Assembly (NCBI RefSeq): GCF_030159955.1
Contig: NZ_BSNK01000002.1
Span: 992,001-1,056,000, forward strand
Length of the DNA: 64,000 bases
Source of the DNA: Algimonas ampicilliniresistens
Lineage (GTDB): Bacteria > Pseudomonadota > Alphaproteobacteria > Caulobacterales > Maricaulaceae
Reading direction: 5' to 3'
The stretch's first letter is position 1; each line of letters begins with the position of its first letter. This document shows, one piece after another, positions 16,969 to 27,569 of this stretch. The translations under genes and the position numbers were made by a program. The notes under the pieces are model-generated. The model worked only from the letters and a program-made list of their open reading frames with translations, was not told the origin of the DNA and searched no databases.

Positions 16969-17940
16969 TCAGGCGAACGCTTTGCGGAACTCATCGACAA
17001 AGCGCGGAAGATCGGCATCTGACAGATCGTCAATGCCCGAGGCTGCGGCCCGTCCACCGCCGCCAAACTCTGTCGCCAGTTTTGCAGCCGACCCGCTTTC
17101 ACGACCGCGGGGCGCACGGATCGAGACGCGGTAAGTCGAGGGATTGCCGCCCAATTCTGTCAGCACTGCAAACGCCTTATGTGGTTCCTCATCGACGAGC
17201 GCATTACCGAATAAGCCGCTGACCCGGTTGGAGGCAGATAGGGCTGGCAGGCATAAGATGTCACCGGCGTCCGACACATCGATCTCACGGGCGCTTTGCG
17301 CCACATCCCAGTCACTGTGAAAGCCCGTCTTGAGCGTTGTGAAGATTGGATGCGCATCCTCTAGAAACTCGACTGGACCGGGATAGGCCAGAAGGATCTC
17401 GAACAGTGCTGCCGGGTGGATGTGCAGATCGTCCAGGCTCAACCCATAAGCATTATAGTTCACTAGCTCGCCCAATTCGCGCAGCCGACCCATCGGCACA
17501 GCGAGATTGCGGGATGTGGCGATTTTGTCTGCAAGATCTTGGAAGTTATCACCGTAGGCACCGCAAACAGCCCAGGTCGCCTTGGCTCCGTTGAGGTGAC
17601 GATCCATAAGATAGGCCGTGCACGTTTCTTTGGCGTCATCTGTGATGACGGTGAGATGATCGCTTTCCGGAATAGTGCCTGTCGCGTGATGGTCGACATA
17701 GAAGACCTCAGCCCCGTCTTTCAGAACTTGTGTCAGGCCCGCTGTGTTCTTGGCCATTGAAATATCGAGCGCGACGACGCGGTCGCCTTTGCCGGCTCGT
17801 CCCGCGATGCGTGGGAAGAGGGCGATCTCTCGCTTTACGCCCGTAATGTATTCGGCATCGGGTCGGGGTTCGACCTGTCGTAATTGCAGCAACGAAAAGA
17901 TGCCGTCGGCATCGCCGTTAAAGAGATCGAAATCAGCCAT
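16969..17940 (-). CDS. DHH-family phosphoesterase, possibly a PAP phosphatase
   Basis: This is a 323-residue protein of the DHH/RecJ-NrnA superfamily. Motif I is NGDADG (8-13), an acidic block ALDIS follows at 57-61, and the signature VDHHAT is at 82-87. The DHHA1 substrate-binding domain near the C-terminus reads GGGGRAAASG, with Arg where the His of the usual GGGH motif is expected. Its ATG overlaps the cysNC stop by one base, so it is the third gene of the sulfate-activation operon. NrnA-type DHH enzymes can hydrolyse 3'-phosphoadenosine 5'-phosphate. The context therefore suggests recycling of PAP made from PAPS, which is an inference. Confidence 0.8.
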   Translation of the reverse strand: MADFDLFNGDADGIFSLLQLRQVEPRPDAEYITGVKREIALFPRIAGRAGKGDRVVALDISMAKNTAGLTQVLKDGAEVFYVDHHATGTIPESDHLTVITDDAKETCTAYLMDRHLNGAKATWAVCGAYGDNFQDLADKIATSRNLAVPMGRLRELGELVNYNAYGLSLDDLHIHPAALFEILLAYPGPVEFLEDAHPIFTTLKTGFHSDWDVAQSAREIDVSDAGDILCLPALSASNRVSGLFGNALVDEEPHKAFAVLTELGGNPSTYRVSIRAPRGRESGSAAKLATEFGGGGRAAASGIDDLSDADLPRFVDEFRKAFA

Positions 17941-19877
17941 TAGATGCCGCCGCCGTCACGCATAACGAGCTTTGGATCGTCTAATCGGAAACGCGATCGC
18001 AAGAGATCAAGCACCTGTTCAGCGGCATCCGCTGCGGACGTTACCGTCGTGTCGATACGAAGATCCGGTCTAACGGGCGGCTGATACTCTGAATCAATAC
18101 CCGTGAAATTCTTAATCTCACCGGCTCGTGCACGTTTGTAGAGGCCTTTCACATCTCGATCTTCGGCGATGGCGAGCGGTGTGTCGATGAAGATTTCAAA
18201 AAACTCATCTTCTTCCATCAGATCACGCACCATTTGCCGTTCTGCCCGATAGGGGCTGATAAAGCTGCACATGACGATCAACCCGGCATGGCTCATCAGC
18301 TTCGCGACTTCACCAATGCGCCGAATATTCTCGATCCGGTCTTCCTTAGTGAAACCCAGATCGCGGTTCAGCCCGTGCCGGACATTGTCGCCGTCCAAAG
18401 TATAGGTGTGGTGGCCGCGTTCGAACAAGGCTTTGTCGACCAGATTGGCAATGGTTGATTTGCCTGACCCCGATAGACCCGTGAACCAGAGCACGGTCGG
18501 TTGCTGACCTTTCTGGGACGCCCGGTCTGTGCGGTCGACGATCAAGTCCTGACGCACGATATTTTTAGATCGCCGCAAGGCGAAATCTATCATGCCAGCC
18601 CCAACGGTCCGGTTGGTCAGACGGTCCACAACGATGAACGCTCCGGTTTTTCGATTATCCGAATAGGCATCAAAGGGAATGGCTTTGGAGAGGGAGAGAG
18701 TCACAACGCCAATTTCGTTTAACTCTAACGTCTTGGCGGCGACTTCACTGAAATCTGTGACATTGATCCGGTGTTTCAAGGCCGTGATTGACCCCGTGAC
18801 CGACGTATTCGTCGAGCGGAGAATATATTGGCGTCCGGGAAATAGCGCATTGTCATCCATCCAGATCAGATGGGCTTGAAACTGGTCAGCGATGTCGACG
18901 GGATGATCTGTGCGGCAAATCATGTCGCCGCGTGAAATGTCGATCTCGTCTTCTAAGGTCAGCGTGACGGCCTGATCCTGCCGTGCATGTTCTAAATGCT
19001 GCGTATGCAGGATGATGTCAGCGACGCGTGAGCGTTTCCCCGACGGCATAGCGATAATCTCGTCGCCTTTGGAGACCGTGCCGGACGCGATGGTGCCGGA
19101 AAAGCCCCGAAAGTCCAGATTGGGGCGGTTGACCCATTGGACAGGCAGACGGAACGGCGCTTCTAGACTCTCCCGGTCAACTTCGGTCTCCTCTAGGAAG
19201 TTGAGCAGGCTTGGTCCTTTATACCAGTCGGCTTTATCCGATCGGGTCGTGACATTGTCGCCATTGAGCGCACTCACCGGAATAGTCATGATGTCGTCAA
19301 AACTCAGACCGTCGGCAAACGCGCGGAAGTCGACATCAATGGCGTTGAAGACACTCTGATCGAAATCGACGAGGTCCATTTTGTTCACACAGACAACGAC
19401 TTGAGGAATGCCGAGCAAGCTTGCGATGAAAGCGTGGCGACGAGTCTGCTCGACCACACCGTGCCGCGCATCAATCAGCAAGATCGCGACATCGGCCGTC
19501 GATCCGCCAGTCGCCATGTTGCGGGTGTATTGTACGTGACCAGGCGTATCGGCGATGATGAATTTGCGCTTATCGGTTGAGAAAAACCGGTAGGCGACAT
19601 CAATGGTGATGCCTTGTTCGCGCTCTGCCGCAAGACCGTCCACCAGCAGCGCCAAATCGGGACGCTCGCCCGTTGTGCCGGAGGCTTTTGAGTCGCGCTC
19701 AATCGCCGCCATCTGGTCTTCATAGATGAGTTTGGAATCGTAAAGCAGCCGCCCGATGAGGGTCGACTTGCCGTCATCGACAGAGCCGCAAGTGAAGACG
19801 CGTAGAAAGCTCTTACGCGCTTGGGAGTCGAGATAGGCTTTAATGTCAGTCGCAATGAGGGGGTCGTGGTGAGCCAT
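17940..19877 (-). CDS. cysNC: Bifunctional sulfate adenylyltransferase subunit 1 / adenylylsulfate kinase
   Basis: This is a 645-residue fusion. The N-terminal GTPase (CysN) drives APS synthesis and shows P-loop GSVDDGKS (31-38), DTPGH (110-114) and NKMD (165-168), followed by elongation-factor-like beta-barrel domains. The C-terminal APS kinase (CysC, from about 457) phosphorylates APS to PAPS and shows GLSGSGKS (467-474) and LDGDNVRHGLNRDL. It overlaps the downstream DHH gene by one base, and its ATG overlaps the 3' end of cysD. Length and domain order match the NodQ/CysNC fusions of proteobacteria. Confidence 0.96.
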   Translation of the reverse strand: MAHHDPLIATDIKAYLDSQARKSFLRVFTCGSVDDGKSTLIGRLLYDSKLIYEDQMAAIERDSKASGTTGERPDLALLVDGLAAEREQGITIDVAYRFFSTDKRKFIIADTPGHVQYTRNMATGGSTADVAILLIDARHGVVEQTRRHAFIASLLGIPQVVVCVNKMDLVDFDQSVFNAIDVDFRAFADGLSFDDIMTIPVSALNGDNVTTRSDKADWYKGPSLLNFLEETEVDRESLEAPFRLPVQWVNRPNLDFRGFSGTIASGTVSKGDEIIAMPSGKRSRVADIILHTQHLEHARQDQAVTLTLEDEIDISRGDMICRTDHPVDIADQFQAHLIWMDDNALFPGRQYILRSTNTSVTGSITALKHRINVTDFSEVAAKTLELNEIGVVTLSLSKAIPFDAYSDNRKTGAFIVVDRLTNRTVGAGMIDFALRRSKNIVRQDLIVDRTDRASQKGQQPTVLWFTGLSGSGKSTIANLVDKALFERGHHTYTLDGDNVRHGLNRDLGFTKEDRIENIRRIGEVAKLMSHAGLIVMCSFISPYRAERQMVRDLMEEDEFFEIFIDTPLAIAEDRDVKGLYKRARAGEIKNFTGIDSEYQPPVRPDLRIDTTVTSAADAAEQVLDLLRSRFRLDDPKLVMRDGGGI

Positions 19878-20980
19878 TAGAAATAGCCCTCCTCTTTCTT
19901 CTTCTCCATCGATGCGCCGGAGTCCGAGTCGATGACCCGGCCTTGACGCTCAGACGTGGTTGCGAGCAAAGTTTCTTGAATAACGCCTTCTAGCGTCTTG
20001 GCTTCAGACTCGACGGCGCCTGTGAGCGGGTAGCAGCCTAATGTTCGGAATCGGACCGAGCGCATTTCTGGCGTTTCGCCCGGCTCCATTGGCATGCGGT
20101 CATCATCAACCATGAAATAGGTGCCGTCGCGTTTCACAACAGGGCGTTCTGAGGAAAGATAGAGGCCGGGGATTTGGATGTTTTCGCGGTATATATACTG
20201 CCAGATATCAAGCTCGGTCCAATTGGAGAGCGGGAAAACCCGCATGCTTTCGCCCGATTTTACGCGCGCATTATAAATGTCCCAGAGTTCTGGACGTTGG
20301 TTTTTGGCGTCCCAACGATGATGCTCATTCCGGAATGAGAATATGCGCTCTTTAGCGCGACTCTTTTCCTCATCGCGACGCGCGCCGCCAAAGGCTGCGT
20401 CAAATTTCCCGGCATTGAGGGCCTGCTTTAACCCTTGGGTTTTGGTGATGTCAGTATGCGTTGCGGAGCCATGAGTGAACGGACCGACATCCTGCGCAAT
20501 GGCGTCAGGATTAATGTGAACGATCAACTCCATTCCGGCTTCCTTGGCGCGGCTGTCGCGGAATTCGTACATTTCCTTGAACTTCCAGCGTGTGTCGACA
20601 TGGAGCAACGGGAAGGGCGGCGGAGACGGGTAGAAGGCCTTAATAGCCAATTCCAGCATCACCGAACTATCCTTGCCGACGGAGTAGAGCATGACGGGAT
20701 TATCGCACTGCGCGACGACCTCACGCATGATGTGAATGCTCTCCGCTTCAAGCCGGTCGAGATGCGAGAGTTCGAGGCCGAGCGGCCCAGCCGCCTCTCT
20801 CTCTAGTTCTTCGAGACGTTCGCAGGCTTTTTCCAGCGTACGTGGGGTGAGTTGTCCGCCCTCGCGCAAGCGCACGACCGTTTTGCCATCATTGAAGAGC
20901 TTGCGCGATAGGGTCGAGACAGATTGACCGCTACGTTGAGCGAAGTCCTCTAAGGAGGAAAGAAGAGATTGTGTATTCAT
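19877..20980 (-). CDS. cysD: Sulfate adenylyltransferase subunit 2 with N-terminal HTH-like extension
   Basis: This is a 367-residue CysD, the PP-loop subunit that adenylates sulfate with CysN. From about residue 72 it is a full-length CysD, with [12 protein letters not shown], the PP-loop [11 protein letters not shown] (99-109), [15 protein letters not shown] and C-terminal TTSERQGRV. The usual family length is about 300. The extra 60-70 residues at the N-terminus contain [20 protein letters not shown] and [12 protein letters not shown]. That resembles the small helix-turn-helix-like proteins common in alphaproteobacteria. The extension is read from the ATG next to a perfect palindrome, with no obvious Shine-Dalgarno. 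A shorter start within the frame cannot be excluded. Confidence 0.93.
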   Translation of the reverse strand: MNTQSLLSSLEDFAQRSGQSVSTLSRKLFNDGKTVVRLREGGQLTPRTLEKACERLEELEREAAGPLGLELSHLDRLEAESIHIMREVVAQCDNPVMLYSVGKDSSVMLELAIKAFYPSPPPFPLLHVDTRWKFKEMYEFRDSRAKEAGMELIVHINPDAIAQDVGPFTHGSATHTDITKTQGLKQALNAGKFDAAFGGARRDEEKSRAKERIFSFRNEHHRWDAKNQRPELWDIYNARVKSGESMRVFPLSNWTELDIWQYIYRENIQIPGLYLSSERPVVKRDGTYFMVDDDRMPMEPGETPEMRSVRFRTLGCYPLTGAVESEAKTLEGVIQETLLATTSERQGRVIDSDSGASMEKKKEEGYF

Positions 20981-20996
20981 GTGGGAAAAATCCCAC
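20981..20996 (-). promoter_or_regulatory. Palindrome abutting the cysD start codon
   Basis: GTGGGA-N4-TCCCAC is a perfect 6-bp dyad ending one base before the cysD ATG, where the ribosome binding site would be expected. It could be an RNA hairpin controlling initiation or an operator, possibly for the HTH-like module of CysD itself; both are inference. Confidence 0.45.
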
Positions 20997-21036
20997 GATT
21001 AAGTCTGCGCGTCAATAGAAGAGTCGACTGAGCTCA

Positions 21037-21990
21037 TCACGCCTTCGCGATTTCTTGCCGAAATGTCTCGACGGTGCGGGCTAAGCCGACGTTCAGGGGT
21101 ATGGATGTTGCCCAACCCATTTTGCTGAGTTTCGATCCGTCCATCAATTTCCGCGGTGTCCCGTCCGGCCTAGTTCGGTCGTGAGTAATCTCCCCCTGGA
21201 AGCCGATGGCATCCATGACTGCCTGGGTTAGTTCGAGGATTGTGACATCGTCTCCTGCGCCGATGTTGATCGGGTCTGCGTCGGAATAGTGCTTCAGGAC
21301 GAAGATGGCGGCGTCCGCCAGATCATCGACATGCATAAATTCGCGCCGCGCCGAACCTGTCCCCCAGATTTCCATACTCTCGTCACCCGCTAATCGTGCG
21401 GCTTCGGCTTTGCGGATCAGGGCGGGAATAACGTGGGAGGTTTGCAGGTCGTAATTGTCGCCGGGGCCATAGAGATTGGTCGGCATGGCTGAGATAAAGT
21501 CGCAGCCATGTTGAGCCCGATAGGCTTGGCAAAGCTTGACGCCCGCAATCTTAGCGATGGCATACCATTGGTTAGTGGGTTCCAGCGGCCCAGTCAGTAA
21601 CGAGTCCTCACGGATCGGCTGCTCGGCATATTTGGGGTAAATGCAGGATGAGCCGAGGAAGAGGAGCTTCTTCACGCCCGCTTGATAGGCCGCGTGAATG
21701 GAATGACTCGCGATCATCAGGTTTTCATAGAGGAAGTCAGCAGGGGCGCTGTCATTCGCGACGATACCGCCAACCTTGGCCGCAGCGATAATAGCCACGT
21801 CCGGCTTGGCGTCAGACACCCATTGGTTCACCGCTGCTTGATCGGTCAGGTCGAGCTGATCGCGTCCTGCCGTCAGAACGTCCGCGACAGGTTCAGTGGC
21901 AAGGCGGCGGAGCAGGGCCGATCCCACCATACCTCGATGACCCGACACCCAGACGCGTTGGCCGCATAAATCAAATTGTGGATCAGCCAT
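21037..21990 (-). CDS. fcl: GDP-L-fucose synthase
   Basis: This 317-residue SDR enzyme converts GDP-4-keto-6-deoxymannose to GDP-L-fucose by 3,5-epimerisation and reduction. It has the Rossmann motif [13 protein letters not shown], the active-site region [10 protein letters not shown], the catalytic YAIAK, and the family block [19 protein letters not shown]. The ATG at 21990 is preferred to a TTG two codons upstream; it overlaps the 3' end of gmd by 8 bp. With gmd it supplies GDP-fucose for surface polysaccharide. Confidence 0.95.
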   Translation of the reverse strand: MADPQFDLCGQRVWVSGHRGMVGSALLRRLATEPVADVLTAGRDQLDLTDQAAVNQWVSDAKPDVAIIAAAKVGGIVANDSAPADFLYENLMIASHSIHAAYQAGVKKLLFLGSSCIYPKYAEQPIREDSLLTGPLEPTNQWYAIAKIAGVKLCQAYRAQHGCDFISAMPTNLYGPGDNYDLQTSHVIPALIRKAEAARLAGDESMEIWGTGSARREFMHVDDLADAAIFVLKHYSDADPINIGAGDDVTILELTQAVMDAIGFQGEITHDRTRPDGTPRKLMDGSKLSKMGWATSIPLNVGLARTVETFRQEIAKA

Positions 21991-23053
21991 GACCAATATC
22001 GTCGAGGGCTGCCGTCTGGGCGGCGAGTTTCAGATCAGCGTCGACCATTTCTTCGACTAAGTCTGCAAAGCTGGTCGTGGCTTCCCAGCCGAGATCCGCC
22101 TTCGCTTTGGACGGGTCTGACAGGAGTAGATCGACCTCTGCCGGGCGGAAATAACGCGGGTCGATTTGCACTAACGTGTCCCCCGTCGCCGCATTTCGGC
22201 CGACTTCATCGACGCCGTCGCCAGACCATGCGAGCGTAATCCCGGCGCGCGCAAAAGCGAGTTCTGCAAATTCGCGCACGGAATGGGTTTCGCCTGTGCC
22301 CAGCACATAATCGTCCGCATGATCTTGCTGCACGATACGCCACATGCCTTCGACAAAATCGCGCGCATGACCCCAATCGCGTTTGGCATCAAGATTGCCG
22401 AGATAGAGCCTGTCTTGCAGGCCATGATGAATGGCGGCGACGGCGCGGGTGATCTTTCGCGTCACGAAAGTTTCACCTCGGCGTGGACTCTCATGATTGA
22501 ACAATATCCCGTTCGAGGCGTGAATGCCGTAGCTTTCACGGTAATTGACCGTGATCCAATAAGCGTAGAGTTTCGCGGCCCCATACGGACTACGCGGATA
22601 GAAGGGCGTGTCCTCATTTTGCGGCACGGCCTGAACCTTGCCATAAAGCTCGGATGTTGAGGCTTGGTAGAAGCGTGCTTTGTCTTCCATCTTCAGGATA
22701 CGGATCGCTTCGAGGAGACGGAGCGTGCCAATCGCGTCGGCGTTGGCCGTATATTCCGGCGTCTCGAAACTGACCATGACGTGGGACTGGGCGCCGAGAT
22801 TGTAAATCTCGTCCGGTTGGGTTTCCTGCACCACCCGGATTAGATTGGTCGCATCCGTCAGGTCGCCATAGTGAAGGTGAAAGCGGCCATCGCCCTCATG
22901 TGGATCAACATAAAGATGGTCGATGCGGGACGTGTTGAAGGACGAGCTACGGCGCTTGAGACCGTGAACGACATATCCCTTGGCGAGCAGAAGCTCCGCC
23001 AGATAGGCGCCGTCCTGTCCCGTAATACCGGTGATCAACGCGGTTTTGCTCAT
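21983..23053 (-). CDS. gmd: GDP-mannose 4,6-dehydratase
   Basis: This 356-residue extended SDR converts GDP-mannose to GDP-4-keto-6-deoxymannose, the first step to GDP-fucose or related sugars. Visible features are [28 protein letters not shown], the catalytic region [22 protein letters not shown] and the [20 protein letters not shown] block, which is near-diagnostic. It is followed directly by fcl (8-bp overlap). Upstream is a divergent gene with a 10-bp inverted repeat between them. Confidence 0.97.
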   Translation of the reverse strand: MSKTALITGITGQDGAYLAELLLAKGYVVHGLKRRSSSFNTSRIDHLYVDPHEGDGRFHLHYGDLTDATNLIRVVQETQPDEIYNLGAQSHVMVSFETPEYTANADAIGTLRLLEAIRILKMEDKARFYQASTSELYGKVQAVPQNEDTPFYPRSPYGAAKLYAYWITVNYRESYGIHASNGILFNHESPRRGETFVTRKITRAVAAIHHGLQDRLYLGNLDAKRDWGHARDFVEGMWRIVQQDHADDYVLGTGETHSVREFAELAFARAGITLAWSGDGVDEVGRNAATGDTLVQIDPRYFRPAEVDLLLSDPSKAKADLGWEATTSFADLVEEMVDADLKLAAQTAALDDIGHG

Positions 23054-23084
23054 GGGTTTCTGGCCTTTAAAAGGGGCGTGTCGC

Positions 23085-23117
23085 CGTGACGGGACAGGCT
23101 ATACAGCTCCCGTCACG
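23085..23117. promoter_or_regulatory. 10-bp inverted repeat between gmd and a divergent gene
   Basis: CGTGACGGGA (23085-23094) and TCCCGTCACG (23108-23117) form a perfect dyad with a 13-bp spacer, between the gmd start (23053) and the rightward start at 23135. It is a candidate operator or leader hairpin. Confidence 0.45.
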
Positions 23118-23134
23118 CCGTGCAACATAGCGCC

Positions 23135-24091
23135 ATGAGCGAATCCGAAACGCCATCACCAACCGATCTTAATGCCGTAACATTGGCTGAGCGTATTTGT
23201 GATCTGATCCGAGAAAACGGGCCAACGCCGGGGCATCAACTTTCCGAGTGGTTGTCGGATATTCCGCCAATCGATCTCTGGCGCACCTGCTATACGTCGA
23301 ATCAGATCCGCGTGCGCAATTGCGCGCGTTACTATCTGCGTTACGATATTAAGCGCGACAATACGCTTCGCCTGTCGCCGTCCATTTTGCGCGATTTTCT
23401 GACCTTCAGCCTGATTTATCTACCGGAGCAAAGCGTGGCCGCAGTCGAAGGCGGGACGCTGATGGCTAATAAGTTCAGGACCATTTCCTTACGCAAGCTC
23501 AGCCGCGCGCGTCAGGCTTTGCTGGAACTAAGTCCGGATTTGCAAAAAGAGTTGAACGATCATTGCGTTGTCTTCCTGTCGGGCGACATCGCCTATTTTC
23601 TGGCGCATGATACACGCCGAATGCATGCGACGCTGGATGTGCCAGTCAACGGGTCCGACATCGATATTGTCATCGTCACCAATCATGCCGCTGACCCCAA
23701 CAAGATCGAAGCGATCGAGAAAGAATTTTTGAAGGTGAAGCGCCTGTTCCTGATGATGCCATCGGTGCGTGAAGAGCTCGATTTTATCGTTAAACCGGTC
23801 GACAAAATGCTGGAACAGCTCGCCTATCGCGACATTCATGAGAAGATTGCATCAAAGATCCTGTATGAAAGCTACTTCCTGATGGGCCGGGTGGATATCT
23901 ACGAATCGCTGATGCGCAATCTCGAAATCCGGGGGACTCGCGCCAAGATTGAGGCCGACTTTGAAACCGCCCTCGTCGAGCGCAAACAGACAATCCGTAC
24001 GATCCTGTCTCTGCCGCCAGAAGATAGCGTCAAAGATAGCGAAGTCGCGTCTCTGTTTTTCGCTTCGCAAGAACGGTTGGAGTTTCAGTAG
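23135..24091 (+). CDS. Unknown protein with nucleotidyltransferase-fold signature
   Basis: This is a 318-residue protein that I do not place in a named family. Residues about 145-220 show the minimal nucleotidyltransferase pattern: a strand ending VFLSGD, then GSDIDIVIV (173-181, Asp175 and Asp177), then a third acidic strand EELDFIV (Asp216). The N-terminal 90 residues are helical and basic, and could be a winged-helix-like domain. The C-terminal 100 residues are helical. It starts 81 bp from the divergent gmd gene and is followed on the other strand by the mutase gene. The substrate is unknown. The ATG at 23135 is preferred to an upstream GTG at 23120. Confidence 0.65.
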   Translation: MSESETPSPTDLNAVTLAERICDLIRENGPTPGHQLSEWLSDIPPIDLWRTCYTSNQIRVRNCARYYLRYDIKRDNTLRLSPSILRDFLTFSLIYLPEQSVAAVEGGTLMANKFRTISLRKLSRARQALLELSPDLQKELNDHCVVFLSGDIAYFLAHDTRRMHATLDVPVNGSDIDIVIVTNHAADPNKIEAIEKEFLKVKRLFLMMPSVREELDFIVKPVDKMLEQLAYRDIHEKIASKILYESYFLMGRVDIYESLMRNLEIRGTRAKIEADFETALVERKQTIRTILSLPPEDSVKDSEVASLFFASQERLEFQ

Positions 24092-24110
24092 GCGCTTTAA
24101 GCGCCCTCTG

Positions 24111-26246
24111 TTATGCACCCTGGCTGACCCGCGCGTTCACGACTTCCAATACCTCTAGCACCGCATCCGGAATATTTGTGCCGGGAAGGAAGACGGCCTT
24201 GGCGCCCATCTCGCGCAGTGTGTCCATATCTTCGGGTGGGATTACACCTCCGACAATGATGAGGATGTCAGAGCGTCCTTGCGCGGCGAGGGCATCACGC
24301 AAGCCCGGCACAAGCGTCAAATGACCCGCGGCGAGGGAAGAGGCCGCAACAATGTCGACATTATTTTCGATGCCGAGCGCCGCGGCTTCCTCAGGTGTTT
24401 GAAAGAGCGGCCCAATGACCACTTCAAAACCAAGATCGGAAAAAGCTGTGGCGACGACTTTCTGACCACGATCATGGCCATCTTGGCCCATTTTGGCGAT
24501 CAGGATACGGGGCTTGCGGCCCTCTAGCTCAGAGAAAGCCTGCACGCGCGATAGCGCCTCAGCATAGGCCGGGTTTCGCGCATCAAAGGCGGATGAGTAA
24601 ACACCCGTCACACCTGCGGGCTTGGCCTCGAACCGGCCATAGACCTTTTCTAGTGCATCAGAAATTTCGCCGACCGTGGCTTTTTTACGGGCCGCATCAA
24701 CGGCAAGGGCTAGCAAATTACCGTCGCCTGTTCCCGCCGACTGCGTCAGAGCGTCGAGCGCATCAGCGACCTCACCCGGATCGCGGTCTGCCTTTAACTG
24801 TTTAAGTCGGGCGATCTGTCCTTGTCGGACGGCGGCGTTATCAACCTTCAAGATCGGAATTTCGCGGTCATCATCCGTAACATATTTATTGACACCAACA
24901 ACGGTTTGCGCGCCGCTATCAATGCGGGCCTGAGTGCGCGCCGCGCTTTCCTCGATCCGCAGTTTCGGAATGCCCGCTTCAATGGCTTTGGCCATGCCGC
25001 CCAGTGCTTCCACTTCGCGAATGTGGGCCAGTGCCTTATCCGCCAGCTGATGGGTCAGGGCCTCAACATAATAGCTGCCGCCCCACGGATCGATCGTCTT
25101 GGTATGTCCGCCTTCAGTCTGGAGGAAAATCTGCGTATTGCGCGCGATCCGGGCCGAGAAGTCAGTCGGAAGCGCCAAGGCTTCATCCAGAGAATTCGTG
25201 TGCAGGCTTTGCGTGTGGCCATCAACGGCAGCCATCGCTTCGATATGGGTGCGCCCGACATTATTGAACACATCCTGCGCGGTGAGTGACCAGCCAGACG
25301 TCTGGCAATGTGTACGGAGCATGGTCGATTTGGGATTCTCCGCCCCGAATGGCGTGATCAGTTTCGCCCAAAGTAGACGCGCGGCTCGCATCTTCGCGAC
25401 TTCCATGAAGTAATTCATGCCAATGGCCCAGAAGAAGGACAGCCTTGGCGCGAACCGGTCAATATCCATTCCGGCCGCTAGCCCGGTGCGGACATATTCC
25501 AGCCCGTCGGCAATCGTGTAGCCCAACTCAATATCCGCAGACGCACCCGCTTCCTGCATGTGGTAGCCGGAAATCGAGATCGAGTTGAACTTTGGCATAT
25601 ACTCAGATGTATGTGCGAAAATATCGCCGATGATCCGCATGCTTGGCACAGGCGGATAGATATAGGTGTTCCGGACCATGAACTCTTTGAGGATATCGTT
25701 CTGAATTGTGCCTGAGAGTTGGTCCTGCGCGACGCCCTGTTCTTCGGCGGCGGCAATGTAGAGGGCGAGGATCGGCAGGACAGCGCCGTTCATCGTCATT
25801 GAGACGCTCATTTTGTCGAGCGGAATTCCGTCGAACAAGACCCGCATGTCATAGATAGAATCGATGGCTACGCCCGCCATGCCGACGTCACCTGGCACAC
25901 GCGGGTGGTCTGAATCATAGCCGCGATGCGTTGCCAGATCGAAGGCGACCGACAGGCCTTTCTGCCCGGCGGCAAGATTGCGGCGGTAGAAGGCGTTGCT
26001 GTCTTCCGCTGTTGAGAACCCCGCATATTGCCGGATGGTCCACGGCCGCTGAACATACATGGTCGGGTAGGGGCCGCGCACATAGGGCGCGAGGCCGGGG
26101 TATGTGTTCAGATTGTCTAAGTTGCTGACATCGTCGGGACTGTAAGCTGCGGCGATGGTAATGCCTTCTGGTGATTCCCAGGCCTCCCCAGAACGATCAA
26201 AGGGTGTCGCGGACCCTAGCGGGATTTTGGTGAAGTCGAGGGTCAT
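24111..26246 (-). CDS. Methylmalonyl-CoA mutase large (B12-binding) subunit
   Basis: This 711-residue subunit interconverts methylmalonyl-CoA and succinyl-CoA using adenosylcobalamin. The N-terminal barrel has [20 protein letters not shown], the [19 protein letters not shown] block and [18 protein letters not shown]. The C-terminal B12-binding domain carries DGHDRG (in [15 protein letters not shown]), with the His that ligates cobalt. Its ATG overlaps the stop of the small subunit by 4 bp (26243-26246). The gene order (small then large) is that of the two-subunit bacterial enzyme. No meaB-type chaperone gene is adjacent. Confidence 0.95.
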   Translation of the reverse strand: MTLDFTKIPLGSATPFDRSGEAWESPEGITIAAAYSPDDVSNLDNLNTYPGLAPYVRGPYPTMYVQRPWTIRQYAGFSTAEDSNAFYRRNLAAGQKGLSVAFDLATHRGYDSDHPRVPGDVGMAGVAIDSIYDMRVLFDGIPLDKMSVSMTMNGAVLPILALYIAAAEEQGVAQDQLSGTIQNDILKEFMVRNTYIYPPVPSMRIIGDIFAHTSEYMPKFNSISISGYHMQEAGASADIELGYTIADGLEYVRTGLAAGMDIDRFAPRLSFFWAIGMNYFMEVAKMRAARLLWAKLITPFGAENPKSTMLRTHCQTSGWSLTAQDVFNNVGRTHIEAMAAVDGHTQSLHTNSLDEALALPTDFSARIARNTQIFLQTEGGHTKTIDPWGGSYYVEALTHQLADKALAHIREVEALGGMAKAIEAGIPKLRIEESAARTQARIDSGAQTVVGVNKYVTDDDREIPILKVDNAAVRQGQIARLKQLKADRDPGEVADALDALTQSAGTGDGNLLALAVDAARKKATVGEISDALEKVYGRFEAKPAGVTGVYSSAFDARNPAYAEALSRVQAFSELEGRKPRILIAKMGQDGHDRGQKVVATAFSDLGFEVVIGPLFQTPEEAAALGIENNVDIVAASSLAAGHLTLVPGLRDALAAQGRSDILIIVGGVIPPEDMDTLREMGAKAVFLPGTNIPDAVLEVLEVVNARVSQGA

Positions 26247-27469
26247 TTGCGAACCTCCGGCGGGGTCATGTCGCTGCTGGGGTGGAGGGTGACGCCAAGG
26301 ATTGGATCAGAGCGATTGTCTCGTGCTTTGGCCGCATTATCGCAATCGGCCTTAAACGCCCCGCTCATCAAATACGGTTCGATCCCGCCATCGCCTTCGA
26401 TCTGTTGGAACTTGGCCCAAGCCGCTTGCGCGAGGTCTTCGGTTAGGCGCTCATGAAAGTAGCTCCCATAAGCGGCGTCTTGAACCTGACCGAGATGACT
26501 CTCTTCCATCATTAGTAGCTGCTGATTGCGCGCGACTCGGTAGCCAAAAGGCGTCGCGTTGCCGAGCCGTCTTTCACTAGGCGTGTCCGTAAACGGACGA
26601 AGCGTTACATAGTCCGCCCCGCCCGCCACAGCGCCAAATCCAGCGCTCATAGTGCGTAATAGATTGGTCCAAGCATCTTCGTTCTGCATCATGCGGAGGG
26701 ATGATATGGCGTGAACGGGCAGGGACGGGTCTTCGATCCCGAAGGCATTGGCGATACTGGTATAAATCCGCCGGGCCGCGCGGATTTTCACAATGTTCAA
26801 ATGTGCGTCCGTTCCAAGGCTGAGCAAGACACTCATATGCGCATGGACGCTTGGCCCGTGCCGACGAAACGTTTCCGCCATCGTGGCTGCAAATCCAGCC
26901 AATTCCAACCTATCAGTGCCGCCTGCCTCATGGATCGCGGCGGCGTTGGCGGTGAAAGCGCGCCATTCATTTGGGCAATCCGGTTGCTCTCCGAGTGGAT
27001 CGAGACCGAGGGTTACGGGCGTGTTGGTTAGCTCATCCATTTGGAGGACGAATTCTGCTGCATCGCTGCCAGGCGCGATGATCAGTGGTACGAGATCAAG
27101 ATGAACGCCTTCTAGCACGCGTCTGACCTCGGCGCGGCGGGTGAAGCCGGACCGCGTGATTCGCACCGCGCTGGCACCGCCTTTAAGGTCGGCTAAGACC
27201 TGTTCATTGGCAAAGGCCAGATCCGCGTCGCTGATAGCTGCGCATATATGCCAAGGACGACCTTCCAGCAGCGGAGCGCCTCGACGTGGGAGGGACGCAT
27301 GATCGACAGGCCGATTGCCCGCATCAAAGAGGGGCCCGCGCGTTAGAATATCCTCTGTCTGGCTAATCAGTGTATCGAATTCGGCGCCGCGCAGGCCGCC
27401 CTCCGCCAGCGCTTGCCAGTCATCGCGGTGATAGTCAGGGAATTCGGTTTGAAGTTGCAGCTCAGTCAT
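26243..27469 (-). CDS. Methylmalonyl-CoA mutase small subunit, short form
   Basis: This is a 408-residue partner of the large mutase subunit. It shows the barrel region of the family, including [42 protein letters not shown] and [19 protein letters not shown]. It ends soon after the barrel, so the degenerate B12-binding domain seen at the C-terminus of many small subunits (about 600 residues) is absent. The small subunit is not catalytic in known enzymes, so this does not imply loss of activity. It is transcribed first in the pair. Confidence 0.9.
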   Translation of the reverse strand: MTELQLQTEFPDYHRDDWQALAEGGLRGAEFDTLISQTEDILTRGPLFDAGNRPVDHASLPRRGAPLLEGRPWHICAAISDADLAFANEQVLADLKGGASAVRITRSGFTRRAEVRRVLEGVHLDLVPLIIAPGSDAAEFVLQMDELTNTPVTLGLDPLGEQPDCPNEWRAFTANAAAIHEAGGTDRLELAGFAATMAETFRRHGPSVHAHMSVLLSLGTDAHLNIVKIRAARRIYTSIANAFGIEDPSLPVHAISSLRMMQNEDAWTNLLRTMSAGFGAVAGGADYVTLRPFTDTPSERRLGNATPFGYRVARNQQLLMMEESHLGQVQDAAYGSYFHERLTEDLAQAAWAKFQQIEGDGGIEPYLMSGAFKADCDNAAKARDNRSDPILGVTLHPSSDMTPPEVRK

Positions 27470-27569
27470 GGTGTGTTCTTAACGGTCCAACCCGGTGGCG
27501 TCTTGAGTTAGGTCCAAAAAAACTCCGTAAATGGTCCTATCGGAAACGTGATGGCCCAGCGTGGTAGGT

